A DNA stretch of 64,000 nt from Reticulascus tulasneorum (Eukaryota; Ascomycota; Sordariomycetes; Glomerellales; Reticulascaceae). The DNA lies in contig LSAX01000001.1 in the NCBI GenBank assembly GCA_001557505.1, positions 1,240,001 through 1,304,000 of the forward strand, read 5' to 3'. Made by a program: the position numbers and the translations under genes. Every line of letters begins with the position of its first letter. Position 1 is the stretch's first letter. Below the pieces are notes generated by a model, which saw nothing but the letters and a program-made list of their open reading frames with translations, was not told where the DNA came from and did not search any database. Below are positions 1 through 10,770 of the stretch, in pieces.

Positions 1-1415
1 CATGGTATCTGGGTTGTGATAGCATCCAAGTCGTTAGCCTTCGCTTTTGGAGCCCCGAGAAGCTTGCCTTGCTTCAGCTCCGCCAGCTCGGCTTGTGTAA
101 CGCTACTATGTTCAAAGACTGTGGGCATTTCCAATGAGAGCCAATTAGCTGTCTGGATTGTTGCGCCAAGAACCTGGCTTTGGCAGGTTCTGAGCGTCTA
201 CTTCTCATAAGAGCATTAGGTCCCCGCAACATACATTCGCTTTCGCTTGTAAGACTGCTAAGCCTCCTGCAGGATCAACCACTCTTCCATCACAGTTTTC
301 CATAAGCAAATGTTACCAGCACATGTACGGAGGAATTGTATGGAATATTGAGTCTTCCTCCGTAACCCCCGCTTTAACGTGCAACCCCTTCTCTATGGTA
401 CATTTTAGGGAGGGGCCTTATAGACTTTAACTACCTAGATCTCGTATCCGGCATGACTCCTCTCGATTATGGCAGATACCGGTAATACACTTTCACAGTT
501 TAGGGTAACATTGCAGGATGTAAGACGGTTGAACTCCTCGGCCCAGAGTTTCTTCCACTCCAATCCAGCATGCTGTAAACCCTTCCGGGATCGCCGATGA
601 GCGGCAGGAGCTGCAGACATTCCGGGCGGCTTTGATAGTTACAAGCTCCTATTCCGCCGGCCTGGACCGGACTTTCGGGATTCTTGGCAATTCCAGAAAG
701 GACATACAGTTGGAAGTTGTTATAAAGCAGTTCTTTCTTAGGAAGAAACCCCCGAGATGATGAGAGAGTGATAGCAACAGAGTCTACATGCGATGATATC
801 TTAAAACCTGTTTCAATTTGATGTACGAAAGCCATCAATATCCTCAGTTGACAAATTATTTTGATTAGTACAAGAGCCGGTAACTCATTCTTTAAAAACC
901 GGTCTTGAAGACCAGCCCATATCATTATATGGTCACTTGGCACTAGTTGCTCTTAGACCAACACAATTCTGTCTCCAAATATCTAGTTACATATTACCAT
1001 TTACAGATTAGTCAATCATGCCCGAATATCGCGGGCGGAGGGTCGCAAGCTCTCCTTATAATGCTTTATTGAAAGAAATAACTTCTCAGCTGGGATACAC
1101 AACTGTCATAGTGGTGAAATCGACCGAACTGCTGCGCTTAACGATATAGGCACCTGAAATAGTTCTGTCCCGCTGCCACGCTGAGCCGAGGGCCACTGAA
1201 CCTGTGAAATTGTGGCACATAATTAATACTAGCGTATTATGAGCGTGCTTTCACAGTACCCAGGTAGTCGTAGAAGCTAGAGAGAGGTGTAATCCCCCCT
1301 TCGCCTCCTCCCTTCCACTTCTTCTAATACTTTCTAGAGGGTATTTTCAGAAATGAATAAGAGAAAGCGACAGAGAAGCGCCCTAGAACAAAGAATGAGC
1401 GACAAAAAGAAAAAG
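1..1415. other. non-coding region, no gene recognised
   Basis: No open frame here has an ATG start, fungal codon bias and recognisable domains together. The longest frame, on the minus strand at about 500-943, begins at GTG and uses AT-rich codons. The only structured element seen is the candidate tRNA and its terminator at the right edge. Confidence 0.5.
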
Positions 1416-1426
1416 AAAAAAAAAAA
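1416..1426 (-). terminator. RNA polymerase III terminator (T11)
   Basis: On the minus strand a run of eleven T residues begins 11 nt after the 3' end of the candidate tRNA, followed by further T-rich runs. This is the usual Pol III termination signal and supports the tRNA call next to it. Confidence 0.5.
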
Positions 1427-1437
1427 GACCGGTTTAA

Positions 1438-1573
1438 GGCTCATGCCAGATTCGAACTAGCGTTGCCCGGAATGTTTGGTATCAGCTAATTTTGGTGTTA
1501 GAATGTGAAATAAACTGCAAATTAGGAGGGGCAACATACAACCGAGAGTGATGACCAACTACACTAATGAGCC
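1438..1573 (-). tRNA. candidate intron-containing tRNA (anticodon position reads GTA, Tyr-like)
   Basis: Read on the minus strand, the 5' end GGCTCAT pairs perfectly with the 3' end ATGAGCC (7 bp acceptor stem). Next come TA at positions 8-9 and a canonical D arm (GTGT, AGTTGGTCA, TCAC) with A14, G18, G19 and A21 in place. The anticodon stem is CTCGG/CCGGG, the variable loop is CAAC, and the T arm is GCTAG-TTCGAAT-CTGGC. Between the anticodon stem halves lie 71 nt, so a ~64 nt intron is implied and the mature tRNA would be about 72 nt. The loop begins TTGTA, placing GTA (Tyr) as anticodon, but residue 37 would then be T rather than a purine, and position 26 is T. That leaves the identity uncertain and allows for a decayed copy. 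A T11 terminator follows. A structure-aware tRNA search would settle it. Confidence 0.5.
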
Positions 1574-3675
1574 TGTGACGAAAAGTCTGTCTTAACATAA
1601 AATATATTCTCTTATTGTTCGGATCAACCTCGGAGTTTCTTCCGACGCCGGCACGTGCGTCAGGATCACCGAACCAGCGGGCACTGCGGTTTAGAGGGCC
1701 TAAATCGCTGGCCATTCGCACCAGACTTGCCATTACAACGTACATACATATGTACTTAACACTCTCGCGCCATCGGACACGTAGTTTCCTTCATTGCACA
1801 TCCCGATTCTGGCGGCGCGGTGGTGACACCGGCAATTGTCCAGCTAGCTACCTCAGGCTCAGCCGAAAGGTCTTTAGGGGGTTGGCCTCTGACCTGCGCA
1901 TTGGATACGGGCGCCATACTCAGCAACGGTCGGCATCGAGACATGAGCGTGCTGTCTGTTGTTCACTCAAAAGCAGCGGAATGGACAATAAATGCCCAGC
2001 AAACCCGTGTCAGGAGGCATCAACGTCGGCTGCTGGACGTAGTCCTGGGCTGCCTCTTTTTGTACCTGGGTCTGATGTAGCCTGAGCAAAAGCGGCGATC
2101 GGTTATGTGAGCCGAGGGGAACAGAGACGGCCAGATTAGGGTCATAGTGTAAGAATAATAACTCTCTGCTTCTGAAGGTAAAGCAAAGTGTAAACGGGGC
2201 TGAAGAAGCTAAGGAAGATGCAATCCAGCCATCCCGGACCCGTAGCATCGTTTACCAACGACTAGTCTACTGTTCCTGCGGATGGGATGCCTGCCTGCAT
2301 CTCCCATGGTGTATCACCGGATGGTAATCCTTTACTTGCACCTGCAGTAACTCCTGGTCCACGCCTTTCGGCACATACACAGAGAGCACCGATGGTCAGG
2401 GATGGAGTGGCGGAGGCGCTGGAGTGATCCGCCACACTTCGATCCACGTGGGTTGTGCCTGGAGCTACGGACGTAGAAGGGGTGCGACCTAACGACTTGG
2501 CGGCTCGAAAAGCAACAACGCGACGACATAGCATCTTGGAGCTGAGCTTGGCGGTAGGCCGAGTGCTTTCAGGGATGCGATGATGGAAGAAGGGTTTGGG
2601 ATGTATGGAAATGCATGTCCAGCCCAAGTACCGTATACTGGAATCACCACCACTGCCACCACCAACAGCCACTAAGCAGCAGAAATAGCGAGCCATCCGT
2701 ATTCCCAGACCAAAGTTTGGGGGTCCGATATTCCCCAATTATCTTTGCTAAGATTTATTATGGGATTTTGAATGCAAAGATGCTGCAGGGGCATAGCATT
2801 TTAGCAGCCCTATTTTAACTAGAGCACACAATGCGCAGGTTCATGGGGGCCACTCACAATGCTCCATAAGCGGATCTGATTACCGGGTCTGGACCCAAGA
2901 CGCTGGGGCGGGCCAACCCTTCTTGCTCGGCCGCGGCTTGGCAGCCCTGGAGCGTGCTCAGATCGAGGCTCGCCACTGGTCCGAGCCGCAGCTCCCAAGA
3001 CTTCGCTTCATGGGAGACGTATTCCCATCCCACGACCTATCACATTTTCCTACTCCTCAAACTCGGGACAAGTTAGAGAGGGGCCATCATCTCAGAGAAT
3101 GTGTCCCGGTTCTTCGTAAAGTATCAATTGCTACAGCCTAGTACACCTAAGGTCGTGATAGGGATAGTTGAACAAGTCCGCCGGGCCCGAGAAAACAAAA
3201 GAGTGTGCTCATCTTGACATTGCGGTGCCACCCACCACCCCTCGAGTATGCACGCTACACATACCGAGCCCGCATCAACGGGAGAGAGATGGACGGATGC
3301 CGCCCAAGCCCTACGACTCCAACCAGACCCCTGTGCGACCCCCATCGTGTCGACACCACGATTCCAATTCGTTCAGATGCAAGCATCCCAGACCCCACCA
3401 CCACCAAAAGTCAAGGCCAGCCCAGTCATATAACCGTCAGACTGGCCTCCCGTCGATCACCCGCTTATCGTCTCCTCTCATCTCTCTTCAGGTCGATGGG
3501 CTGTTCACCCCCAGAATACATTGACTCTAGATTCCTCCCTCGCCTATTGGGACTTCTACTTCCACGACAAGATGCGAACAACCTGATTGTGTGACGCCGT
3601 CACCAATTACTCGCCAGCGGTTGGCCCCACCAAACGTAGAGAGTGCGCGCCGCTGACGCGCGGAACAAACCCGCA
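1574..3675. other. non-coding region upstream of the phosphate transporter
   Basis: Several overlapping frames of 60-158 codons exist on both strands, none with recognisable domains. The right end (about 3200-3675) is C-rich on the plus strand and is probably the promoter and 5' leader of the phosphate symporter gene. Confidence 0.4.
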
Positions 3676-5755
3676 ATGGATGGGCAAGCTCTACATCAGT
3701 ACGACTACATCTTTGCCATTTGCACGATATTTGCTTGCCTGGATGCTTGGAACATCGGTCAGTAGCACTAGAAAGACTTCTCGAACTCTCGGGATTCGCC
3801 TTGCCCTTATCCTACCCGTCGACGTTACCGCTTGTCAATGCCCGGGCATTTTGGGGCATGTGCTGCCCACCTGTTCGCATGAGGCGTCATGTTCGCGGCA
3901 TCGGCTTGCGTCCGAGAGCGAAGTGTCCTGTCCCCAAAGCAGTGGCTAACTTTATAATCTTTCTTTTCCCGCAGGTGCCAACGATGTAGCCAATTCGTTT
4001 GCAACGTCCGTTGCCTCACGGTCGTTGACCATGAAGCAAGCCATGGTCATAGCTTCGTTTGCCGAATTCGGGGGTTCCGTCACAGTCGGCTCCCGAGTCA
4101 CCGACACCATCCGGACCAAAATTATCGATCCGCTTCTCTATGCAGACCGCCCGAGCGTCCTGCTCCTGACCATGATGTGTGCCATCATTGGTTCCTCGTT
4201 GTTCCTTACGATAGCTACAATGAATGGGCTTCCGGTTTCCACCACACACTCCATCATCGGCGGTCTCGTTGGCGCTGCCACGGCTTCCGTTGGGATCAAG
4301 CAGGTCAACTGGGGCTGGACGGGTGTCTCGCAGGTTTTCGCAGCATGGGCTATTGCGCCTGCAATGTCGGGTGTGCTAGGGGCAATTCTCTTCCTCCTCA
4401 CGAGGCACTTGGTTCTAACCAGGCGAAATGCTGTTCGCAAGGCGTTTATGACAATACCTTTCTATACATTTATAACTATTGCAGCTTTGACAAGTACGTT
4501 GCCACCTGCCCGCCTGATAGCTCCCCGACTGGTTCTCCAGCCTAACATCTTCTAGTGCTTGTGTCCTGGAAAGGTGTCCAGCTCCAGGTCGACCTGACTG
4601 CCGTGCAGATCATTATTGCCGTCTTTTCGGTCGCGTCAGGCTTGACAGCGCTCCAGGCCTTCTTTGTTCTCCCGTACTTATGGAGACGGATCATGAGGGA
4701 AGACTGGCAACTCAGGTGGTATATGATATGGAAAGGGCCGTGGCTACTAAAGCGACCACCACCGCCGCCGACTCCTCCAGGCATGACCAAACTAAACATC
4801 AAGGACTACTATCGAGGCCATCTCACTGCAGAAGAGCTGGAATACGTGAGAGCCTCCGAATCTCTGCTCGAATCCGTTTCAAGGAGCCAGCACGTCCCGA
4901 ATTTTAACAAAGACGATGAGCAGCACATCCTTCCACCACCGGCGATGGCCCCTCCCACGCCTCGATCGGAGACCGAGAGACGCCAGTCCTCGGAGTTCAT
5001 CCCGCCAAGGCCGCAGGGCCCGTGGAACAGCCTGCCAGTGATCGGCTGGCGACTGAACCGGATTTTGCTCCGGGGCTTGGAGAAGGATGTCATCAGCATG
5101 CAGAAGAGGAATGCGGTCCTGAGCTGGGACATCGAAGACATGCACTCTCGCGCACCGCACTACGATAACCGTGCGGAATACATGTACAGCGCGCTCCAAA
5201 TCCTCACAGCTGCATCCGCAAGCTTCATTCACGGGGCCAACGACGTGGCAAATAGTATTGGTCCTTTCGCAACGGCCTATGACATTTGGCGGTCGGGCAA
5301 AGTTGGGAACCAGGTCGGCGTTCCCATCTGGATCCTGTGTTTGGGAGGTGGATGCATCGTTCTTGGGTTGTTGACTTATGGTTATCATGTCATGAGGAAC
5401 ATGGGCAATCGACTGACCTTGATCTCGCCAAGTAGAGGGTTTTGCATGGAGCTTGGCAGTGCCATTACGGTGTTGATGGCGACGAGGCTGGCGCTGCCCG
5501 TGTCCACAGTGAGTGTCCTCGCTCTACAAGCCAGCCGGGCCACCTACTGATCTGAGACAGACGCAATGCATTGCTGGAGCAACTGTTGGAGTCGGACTTG
5601 CGAATGGCGACTGGAGGTGTATAAATCCTCGGCTGGTCGCATGGATCTACTTCGGTTGGCTCATCACAGTCCCCGTCACGGCTCTCATCTCCGGGTGTCT
5701 GATGGGAGTCATTCTCAACGCTCCTCGGTGGGAGGCGGATATTACCCCCAGCTAA
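3676..5755 (+). CDS. pho-4: PHO4/PHO89-type sodium-phosphate symporter
   Basis: High-affinity Na+/phosphate symporter of the plasma membrane (PiT/SLC20 family; Neurospora PHO-4, yeast Pho89). Four exons: 3676-3757, 3975-4493, 4556-5508 and 5561-5755, giving 582 residues, the usual family length. Every junction keeps frame and has GT..AG ends. Both family signature repeats are visible: GANDVANSFATS at the start of exon 2 and HGANDVANSIGPFATAY in exon 3. Each is followed by the conserved PVSTTHSIIGG-like or LALPVSTTQ-type segment. Hydrophobic helices fill both halves, and a hydrophilic loop of about 200 residues lies between them (exon 3, proline-rich then charged), as in fungal members. The ATG at 3676 opens a short hydrophobic exon ending in WNIG that joins the first GAND motif. 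The 217-nt first intron is long for this window. In Neurospora this class is induced by phosphate starvation; I did not identify a regulatory site. Confidence 0.95.
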
Positions 5756-6190
5756 TCCTCAAGTCTCAAAGATCTCTGATGGAATAATAGCTCTGTATGA
5801 CTTGATATGGAGTGTATGTGTACATAAACTGTTTGGAACGACGACTACCCACGAGTGGGGACTTCGACTATCAACGTCGGTTATCATTTGGGTTAGATTG
5901 GGCTACTTCTATGTTTTAGTTTAGAGATTAGAGATACCCGGTGTTTCGCGCCCCAAAAGATCAGGCGTCATTGGCTGTCGAATTTGTATAATGCTGATTA
6001 TGAATAAAGACTTCAAAACTACATTCTTCTACATTTCATATGGCCACCATGTGTGTCTTTCGTCAGAAGTCCCCACAGGCGTCTTCGGAGGCTTTACATA
6101 ATGGCACACGTTCAAGCTCCACGTTATGCCCGATTGACCTCCTAAAACTGGCCGAGAGATTTCCCATTGATTTATTCAAAGACGCCCAAG
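5756..6190. other. convergent intergenic region
   Basis: AT-rich spacer between the 3' ends of the phosphate symporter (plus) and the HET-domain gene (minus); presumably both 3' UTRs. Nothing else was seen. Confidence 0.5.
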
Positions 6191-8842
6191 CTAACAGATT
6201 TTGATCGTCTCAAAGCCGTCCTCTAGAAGATTATCACCGCTCATTGCTTCGCCTTTCATAATATCCGGTATGTACACCCCTCCCTGAAGCTCATATGTGC
6301 CCACCACCTCCGAGCTCTTTCTCAAAAGAACGGGCATAGAGCATCCCGCGAGGAGGAACAACTCATCCCCGGATCGGATGTTACAGATGCAGGTACCTAC
6401 GCAACCATCAGTAGTTGTGAAAAGGTGCGCGAACGAGATGCCCCGATCTCGAGTCTGTGGCGCCGAGTAAGACGCCGGGTCGACGTCAGCTGCGTGTGCA
6501 GGGTACAGGTCACTCATCGATGTGTCCCAGAGCTTGAGCTCGGCAAATACGCCTCGTAGCATGTTGAAAGTCGTCACCATTGGTGCGCTGAACTCCCGAG
6601 AGTTCAAACTCTCGTTCAGAATCTCGATGTGCTCCTCAGAGATATCAAGAGGAAAGTTGAACACGCTTTGGCCGTCTGCGAGCGTCACACCCACTCGACT
6701 GAAGCATTTATTGAGAGCGACTTTAAGGCCGTCTGTATTCCCATACTTGTGTGTCGTCGAGGCACTAGGAGGTATACCTTTGGTGTTATCACCCGTGTCC
6801 TCCTTGTTTTCTTCCTCTTCAGGGACGATGAATATCTGCTTCTTGCGAGCAGATATCTCAACGTTCTTCAGCATGGCATCTATTTCGGAGGCATTTTCAT
6901 CCGTCCTGGAGCCTGCCAGCACATTCGCGAGTGCAATTGTTCTCGCGAGACCGTCTACTAGCATGTTTTGTGTGCATTGGCTAATTGTGTCGATCTTCAC
7001 GCCCTTACAGACAAGTAAACGCTTATTCGTCTCGTGATGCACTTCAAAGGATGGACTGCACGGAATATTTGGGCAGGCCGTGCCTTCAAGGTTGACCACC
7101 CAGTCCCAATGCAGAGAGCTGAATTGCTGAGCTAGATTCGGTACCCATGTCGGCCAGTCTTGGTAGCTGAGAAATGGCGAGTAGTACCGGTTGAGGATCC
7201 AGTTCAGGGACTCCGTGCTCATGATGTGAGCCTCGGCAAAGGCTCTCATTGCGTCCACGAGGCCGTCTCCCTCCGCATAGTCAACATGGACGAGCGCAGC
7301 AAGTTTCTTCGGCAACAGGTTGAGCAGGCCATAGATTAAATCCCGTGGGTCGGTGGCCTTGTTGCTGCTGGGAATGCGAAACCACAAAGTGTTGGACCCT
7401 GGCACAGGCCGGTTCTCTCCCCTCTCGTCGTCTTCCATGCCCACGACGGCAAGATGGGCATCCCGAAGCATCTGTAACTTTGTAATTCCTGCTTTCAAGT
7501 CGGCCAGCGTCAGGTCCTCGCCATCCTCGCCATCCTCGTTCTCATCCTCCTCATCACCCTGCGGCGGGTTGAGCCTCACGTCCCAGTTCCATGAAGCTGC
7601 CGCCATGCCTGCATTCAGCATTTTCCCACAGCGCAATAGGTTCGGCCAAGAGAATCGACGGTGGCCACAAATGGCAAGGCTCTTCTCGCCGCCCAGCACA
7701 ATCTCCTGAACTATCCAGATGCGGCTAAAGTATGGTCGCGAGAGCAGTTTTGTCATTGCCAAGGCGATGTCGGCGCGCAAGCTCCGGAAGAAGTTGAGCG
7801 TGACAGGAGCAAGGGTTTGGGCTCGAAGTACCACTTCGCCAATCGCATCCATGAGTTCGAGAATCGGACCAGACAGATCCTCTTCGTCGCCCAAATACGA
7901 CAACACTCTTTCAGCTGTCCGGTATATATCTCCCATACGTTTCACCTCAAAACTTTTCTCTTCCACATCCTGTTGGTTTATGCACAGAGCATCCACCCAT
8001 ACCCTCGTACCCCTTTGTATCTCTGGTATTTCTCGAAGGGCACGGAGGGCTTTCTCCAAATTTTGGCCAACAAGAACCGGGATGTCATCGACGACGATCT
8101 CAACTAGATCGCCGGCAACATTGGAGGAGGGTCCGCAGACTTCGTCCACTTCTTCCGCCGTCATCCCCGTGAATTCCAGAATGTGTCGCATCGACATTCC
8201 TGAGGCAGCGCCCATCGCCTCCAGTTCGTGGGCCTGAGGGCCGAGACCGATTCGAGGTTGGTCCCTCCACACGTACGAGAGGGCAAAGTAGCTGAGCGAC
8301 TCGTGTTCAAGATGCTTCGTATTGCCACTTAGAGGAGTCCAAACCCAGCTCCCAAGCCATTCATCGAAAGACTTCTGAACAATTGGGATGCCATCCGGCC
8401 GCCAAACTTGCATTATTCCCTTGGAACTTTCATAAACCTCCTTCAAGTCTTCGAGCCTGTCATTGCTGATGTTGTATACAGATTTATTGTCTATGGACAA
8501 CTCATTTCTTAGCTGGCTGGAAAGAGTGTCCACAAGAGCGCCGGTATCCGTTTCACTATCATTCGCTCTCGAAGTGTGAATATCTTGAAGGAGATAAGCT
8601 AAAATCGAATCTAGGGAGGACTGCTTTGCACTTGATCTGGTTGCTAGTGCACCGAGAGATTCATAGTGAATTTCACAGCGAATTGGATCCACAGAAGAGC
8701 TGAGAGGAATACTATCTGTTCCCCGCGATGAAGCAGAGGGTAAAATCCTCAGCAACCGGAACTCGGACTTGGTACGGTCAAGCGGCCTGTATTCTGGGGT
8801 GGATGCGGGTTCAGCCGCAGCCTTGGTTGTTGCGTCTGCCAT
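6191..8842 (-). CDS. HET-domain (heterokaryon incompatibility) protein
   Basis: Single-exon gene of 883 residues, ATG at 8842. HET domains act in non-self recognition and cell death after hyphal fusion; most genomic copies have no assigned role. The opening block is the usual HET start (YRPL...EFRLLRILPS near residues 18-36, then IRCEIHYESL near 54-63). FALSYVW lies at 186-192, and the third block GDLVEIVVDDIPVLVGQNLEKALRALR is followed by VWVDALCINQ at 281-290 and a QxxEVKRMGDIYRTAERVLSYLG segment. In typical HET proteins the first block is followed closely by the SYxWG block; here about 115 residues of polar sequence intervene. The usual glycine of SYxWG is R (VWRD). The C-terminal ~550 residues show no NACHT, WD40 or ankyrin repeats that I can see, and an acidic stretch (DEEDENEDGEDGED) sits near residue 430. 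Confidence 0.88.
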   Translation of the reverse strand: MADATTKAAAEPASTPEYRPLDRTKSEFRLLRILPSASSRGTDSIPLSSSVDPIRCEIHYESLGALATRSSAKQSSLDSILAYLLQDIHTSRANDSETDTGALVDTLSSQLRNELSIDNKSVYNISNDRLEDLKEVYESSKGIMQVWRPDGIPIVQKSFDEWLGSWVWTPLSGNTKHLEHESLSYFALSYVWRDQPRIGLGPQAHELEAMGAASGMSMRHILEFTGMTAEEVDEVCGPSSNVAGDLVEIVVDDIPVLVGQNLEKALRALREIPEIQRGTRVWVDALCINQQDVEEKSFEVKRMGDIYRTAERVLSYLGDEEDLSGPILELMDAIGEVVLRAQTLAPVTLNFFRSLRADIALAMTKLLSRPYFSRIWIVQEIVLGGEKSLAICGHRRFSWPNLLRCGKMLNAGMAAASWNWDVRLNPPQGDEEDENEDGEDGEDLTLADLKAGITKLQMLRDAHLAVVGMEDDERGENRPVPGSNTLWFRIPSSNKATDPRDLIYGLLNLLPKKLAALVHVDYAEGDGLVDAMRAFAEAHIMSTESLNWILNRYYSPFLSYQDWPTWVPNLAQQFSSLHWDWVVNLEGTACPNIPCSPSFEVHHETNKRLLVCKGVKIDTISQCTQNMLVDGLARTIALANVLAGSRTDENASEIDAMLKNVEISARKKQIFIVPEEEENKEDTGDNTKGIPPSASTTHKYGNTDGLKVALNKCFSRVGVTLADGQSVFNFPLDISEEHIEILNESLNSREFSAPMVTTFNMLRGVFAELKLWDTSMSDLYPAHAADVDPASYSAPQTRDRGISFAHLFTTTDGCVGTCICNIRSGDELFLLAGCSMPVLLRKSSEVVGTYELQGGVYIPDIMKGEAMSGDNLLEDGFETIKIC

Positions 8843-9748
8843 AGCCGATGCGCACGTTTTAGATGTCAGTTGATCTACTATGCAGGTTAAGAGGCTCTTT
8901 GAAATGCGGATCGAGTACTTTGATTATATTGTGTCCTACATTTTTGAAACTTTTCGAAGAAGTCCAAATGTCAGCCAATGCAATGCGAGATAGCGCTCAG
9001 CTGAATGGCTGGGCACAAAAATACCGCATGGTTGTAGCCTTGTCAAAGAGTGATGCGAGATTGGGACATGATTCAGAAGGGGGACGGCTGATTGCGTCTC
9101 GAGCGCGCATAACTAGCGCGATTTAGACAGCCGTCGGCTTCGTTGAGAATCATATTGTTATATAGATGCTACACTAGTACTTTTCAATTCAAGATGGTTG
9201 CCATTTCATGTATAGCTCCACGGATCAGGTTGAAATGTCTATGTGTAAGATACACGAATCTCACATATATGCTTTGACGATCTTCTCATCTACCTTAGGC
9301 TATAAGGAAGTAATGGCCCCTTAGAGAATTAACACAGCGTGCATTTAGATATGGATATACAGGGTATGACTGAGAAGAATAACAGAAAAGAAAGACAGAT
9401 TAGTCGAAGCTCCAATCCCGCCCGGAATGGTGCATGCACCCTTGTAAGTAAGTCTGAGTCTGGCCAGGATTCCGCATCCCTCGCCTTGGGCTTAGCACAA
9501 CTACAAGTCTGCTACAAGTTAAGAGCTCCCTGGCTCATGAATTGCAACGATATGACGACGCCACTGGTGTCGCCTTGGCAGTCCCAACCTTTGGGTTGCA
9601 ATGGCTGATGCAACCGGATTTCCAAGCAGCAGCCTCGCAATTAGAAATCCAAAGTCGACGTGAGAATGATGCCGGCTACAACAGAGCCAAATCGGGCTAC
9701 ACAACAGCCGGACATCAGTCACAGCTATGCTCCACTGCTACTTGCCAA

Positions 9749-9774
9749 GCTTGGCTCTGCTTACAGAGCCAAGC
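9749..9774. repeat. perfect 11-bp inverted repeat with 4-nt loop
   Basis: GCTTGGCTCTG is followed by CTTA and then its exact reverse complement. It lies in non-coding DNA just before a C-rich tract. Either strand transcribed would form a strong hairpin. Confidence 0.8.
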
Positions 9775-10165
9775 CCGGGTCCCCCCCGGACGCAGAGGTG
9801 CGGAATCTGACAAAATCCCGGTCCGCCGATGCAGTCATGCCCCCCAGACAACCCGAAAACTTTCGTCAACCTAATTGACCCCCTCTTCCTATCTGACGTG
9901 TGCTCAAGTGTGCGTAAGAGGCGCTAGAGACGACAGCCTGTGACGTGCCGGAGTCTAGTCTAATCCTGAGATGGTTCTCACATTAGTTAGAGAAGTAGAG
10001 CTAGGGGGGTGGACGGCCGAGAATTTCTCCCCGCTGCCGGACGCGTGGCTGTCGACCGACATACGTAGTGCGTAGAACGCGGCAAGCTGCACACGCCTCG
10101 CGGCTGCAGGCCTAGGGCTACATGGACCCGATAAACCTTAATCGAGGATTTCAAAGCTTGTTTTC

Positions 10166-10187
10166 ATGGAGGCGTTTCGGCCTCCAT
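10166..10187. repeat. 8-bp inverted repeat with 6-nt loop
   Basis: ATGGAGGC, loop GTTTCG, then GCCTCCAT. GC-rich perfect stem in a non-coding region about 580 nt downstream (on its strand) of the unrecognised gene at 10771-11910. It could be a hairpin in a transcript end or a protein-binding site. Confidence 0.7.
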
Positions 10188-10770
10188 CGTTCCTCGTCGG
10201 TCCCTGGATTTCCACTTGGATAATAGATGCATTCTGATTTCACTTATTAAACCAATTAATCCTTTAAAGCTGGATCCCCTACTTGGCCGCCATCGAAGGG
10301 AGCATTTATCTAAATAAACAAGCACTCCAGCGACTGGCTTGAGATCTCATCTCAGTCAGATTCCAATCCACCAACCAGAATCGCGGCCGGTGGAATCGGT
10401 CAACAGGAGCATCGTCACGATGCGCACAACTGTCCTTCTAGCATCAAAGCCTAAACAGACTTAAGGGTGTGGTAGTCGGTCAGTCAACAAGTTAGCACAC
10501 AGCTGTGAGAAGACCAATGAAGGCACCCACCTAGTATTGCGTTGCTACTCGTGATCACACTTGAATAGATTCCGGACTACACCATACCGCTCGGTAACAT
10601 GTGTTGAGGGGAGATACTGTCATTGAGGCTATCTCTATCTTACGCACGGACTGCTACATACAACTCCTTTCTGTGCACAGCTACTCCAATACGCCTTGCA
10701 ATGTGACAACGACCCAACTGCCAGAGCTCCAGAGCTGCAGATACCCAACAATGGCTCGCATCAGCGCTAT

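Larger units (their letters stand above)
8843..10770. other. non-coding region with two strong inverted repeats
   Basis: About 1.9 kb without a credible gene. It contains a perfect 11-bp hairpin (9749-9774) and an 8-bp hairpin (10166-10187), listed separately. The left edge is the promoter of the HET gene. Confidence 0.4.

Noticed and set aside
500..943. 147-codon minus-strand frame
   Set aside because: Starts at GTG, AT-rich codons, no domain, no convincing splice extension; kept as unsupported.
1615..2085. 156-codon plus-strand frame
   Set aside because: No domain or signal peptide, Arg/Ser-rich composition typical of chance frames, overlaps frames of similar length on the other strand.
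2262..2738. 158-codon minus-strand frame
   Set aside because: Low-complexity composition without domain; no homologous pattern recognised.
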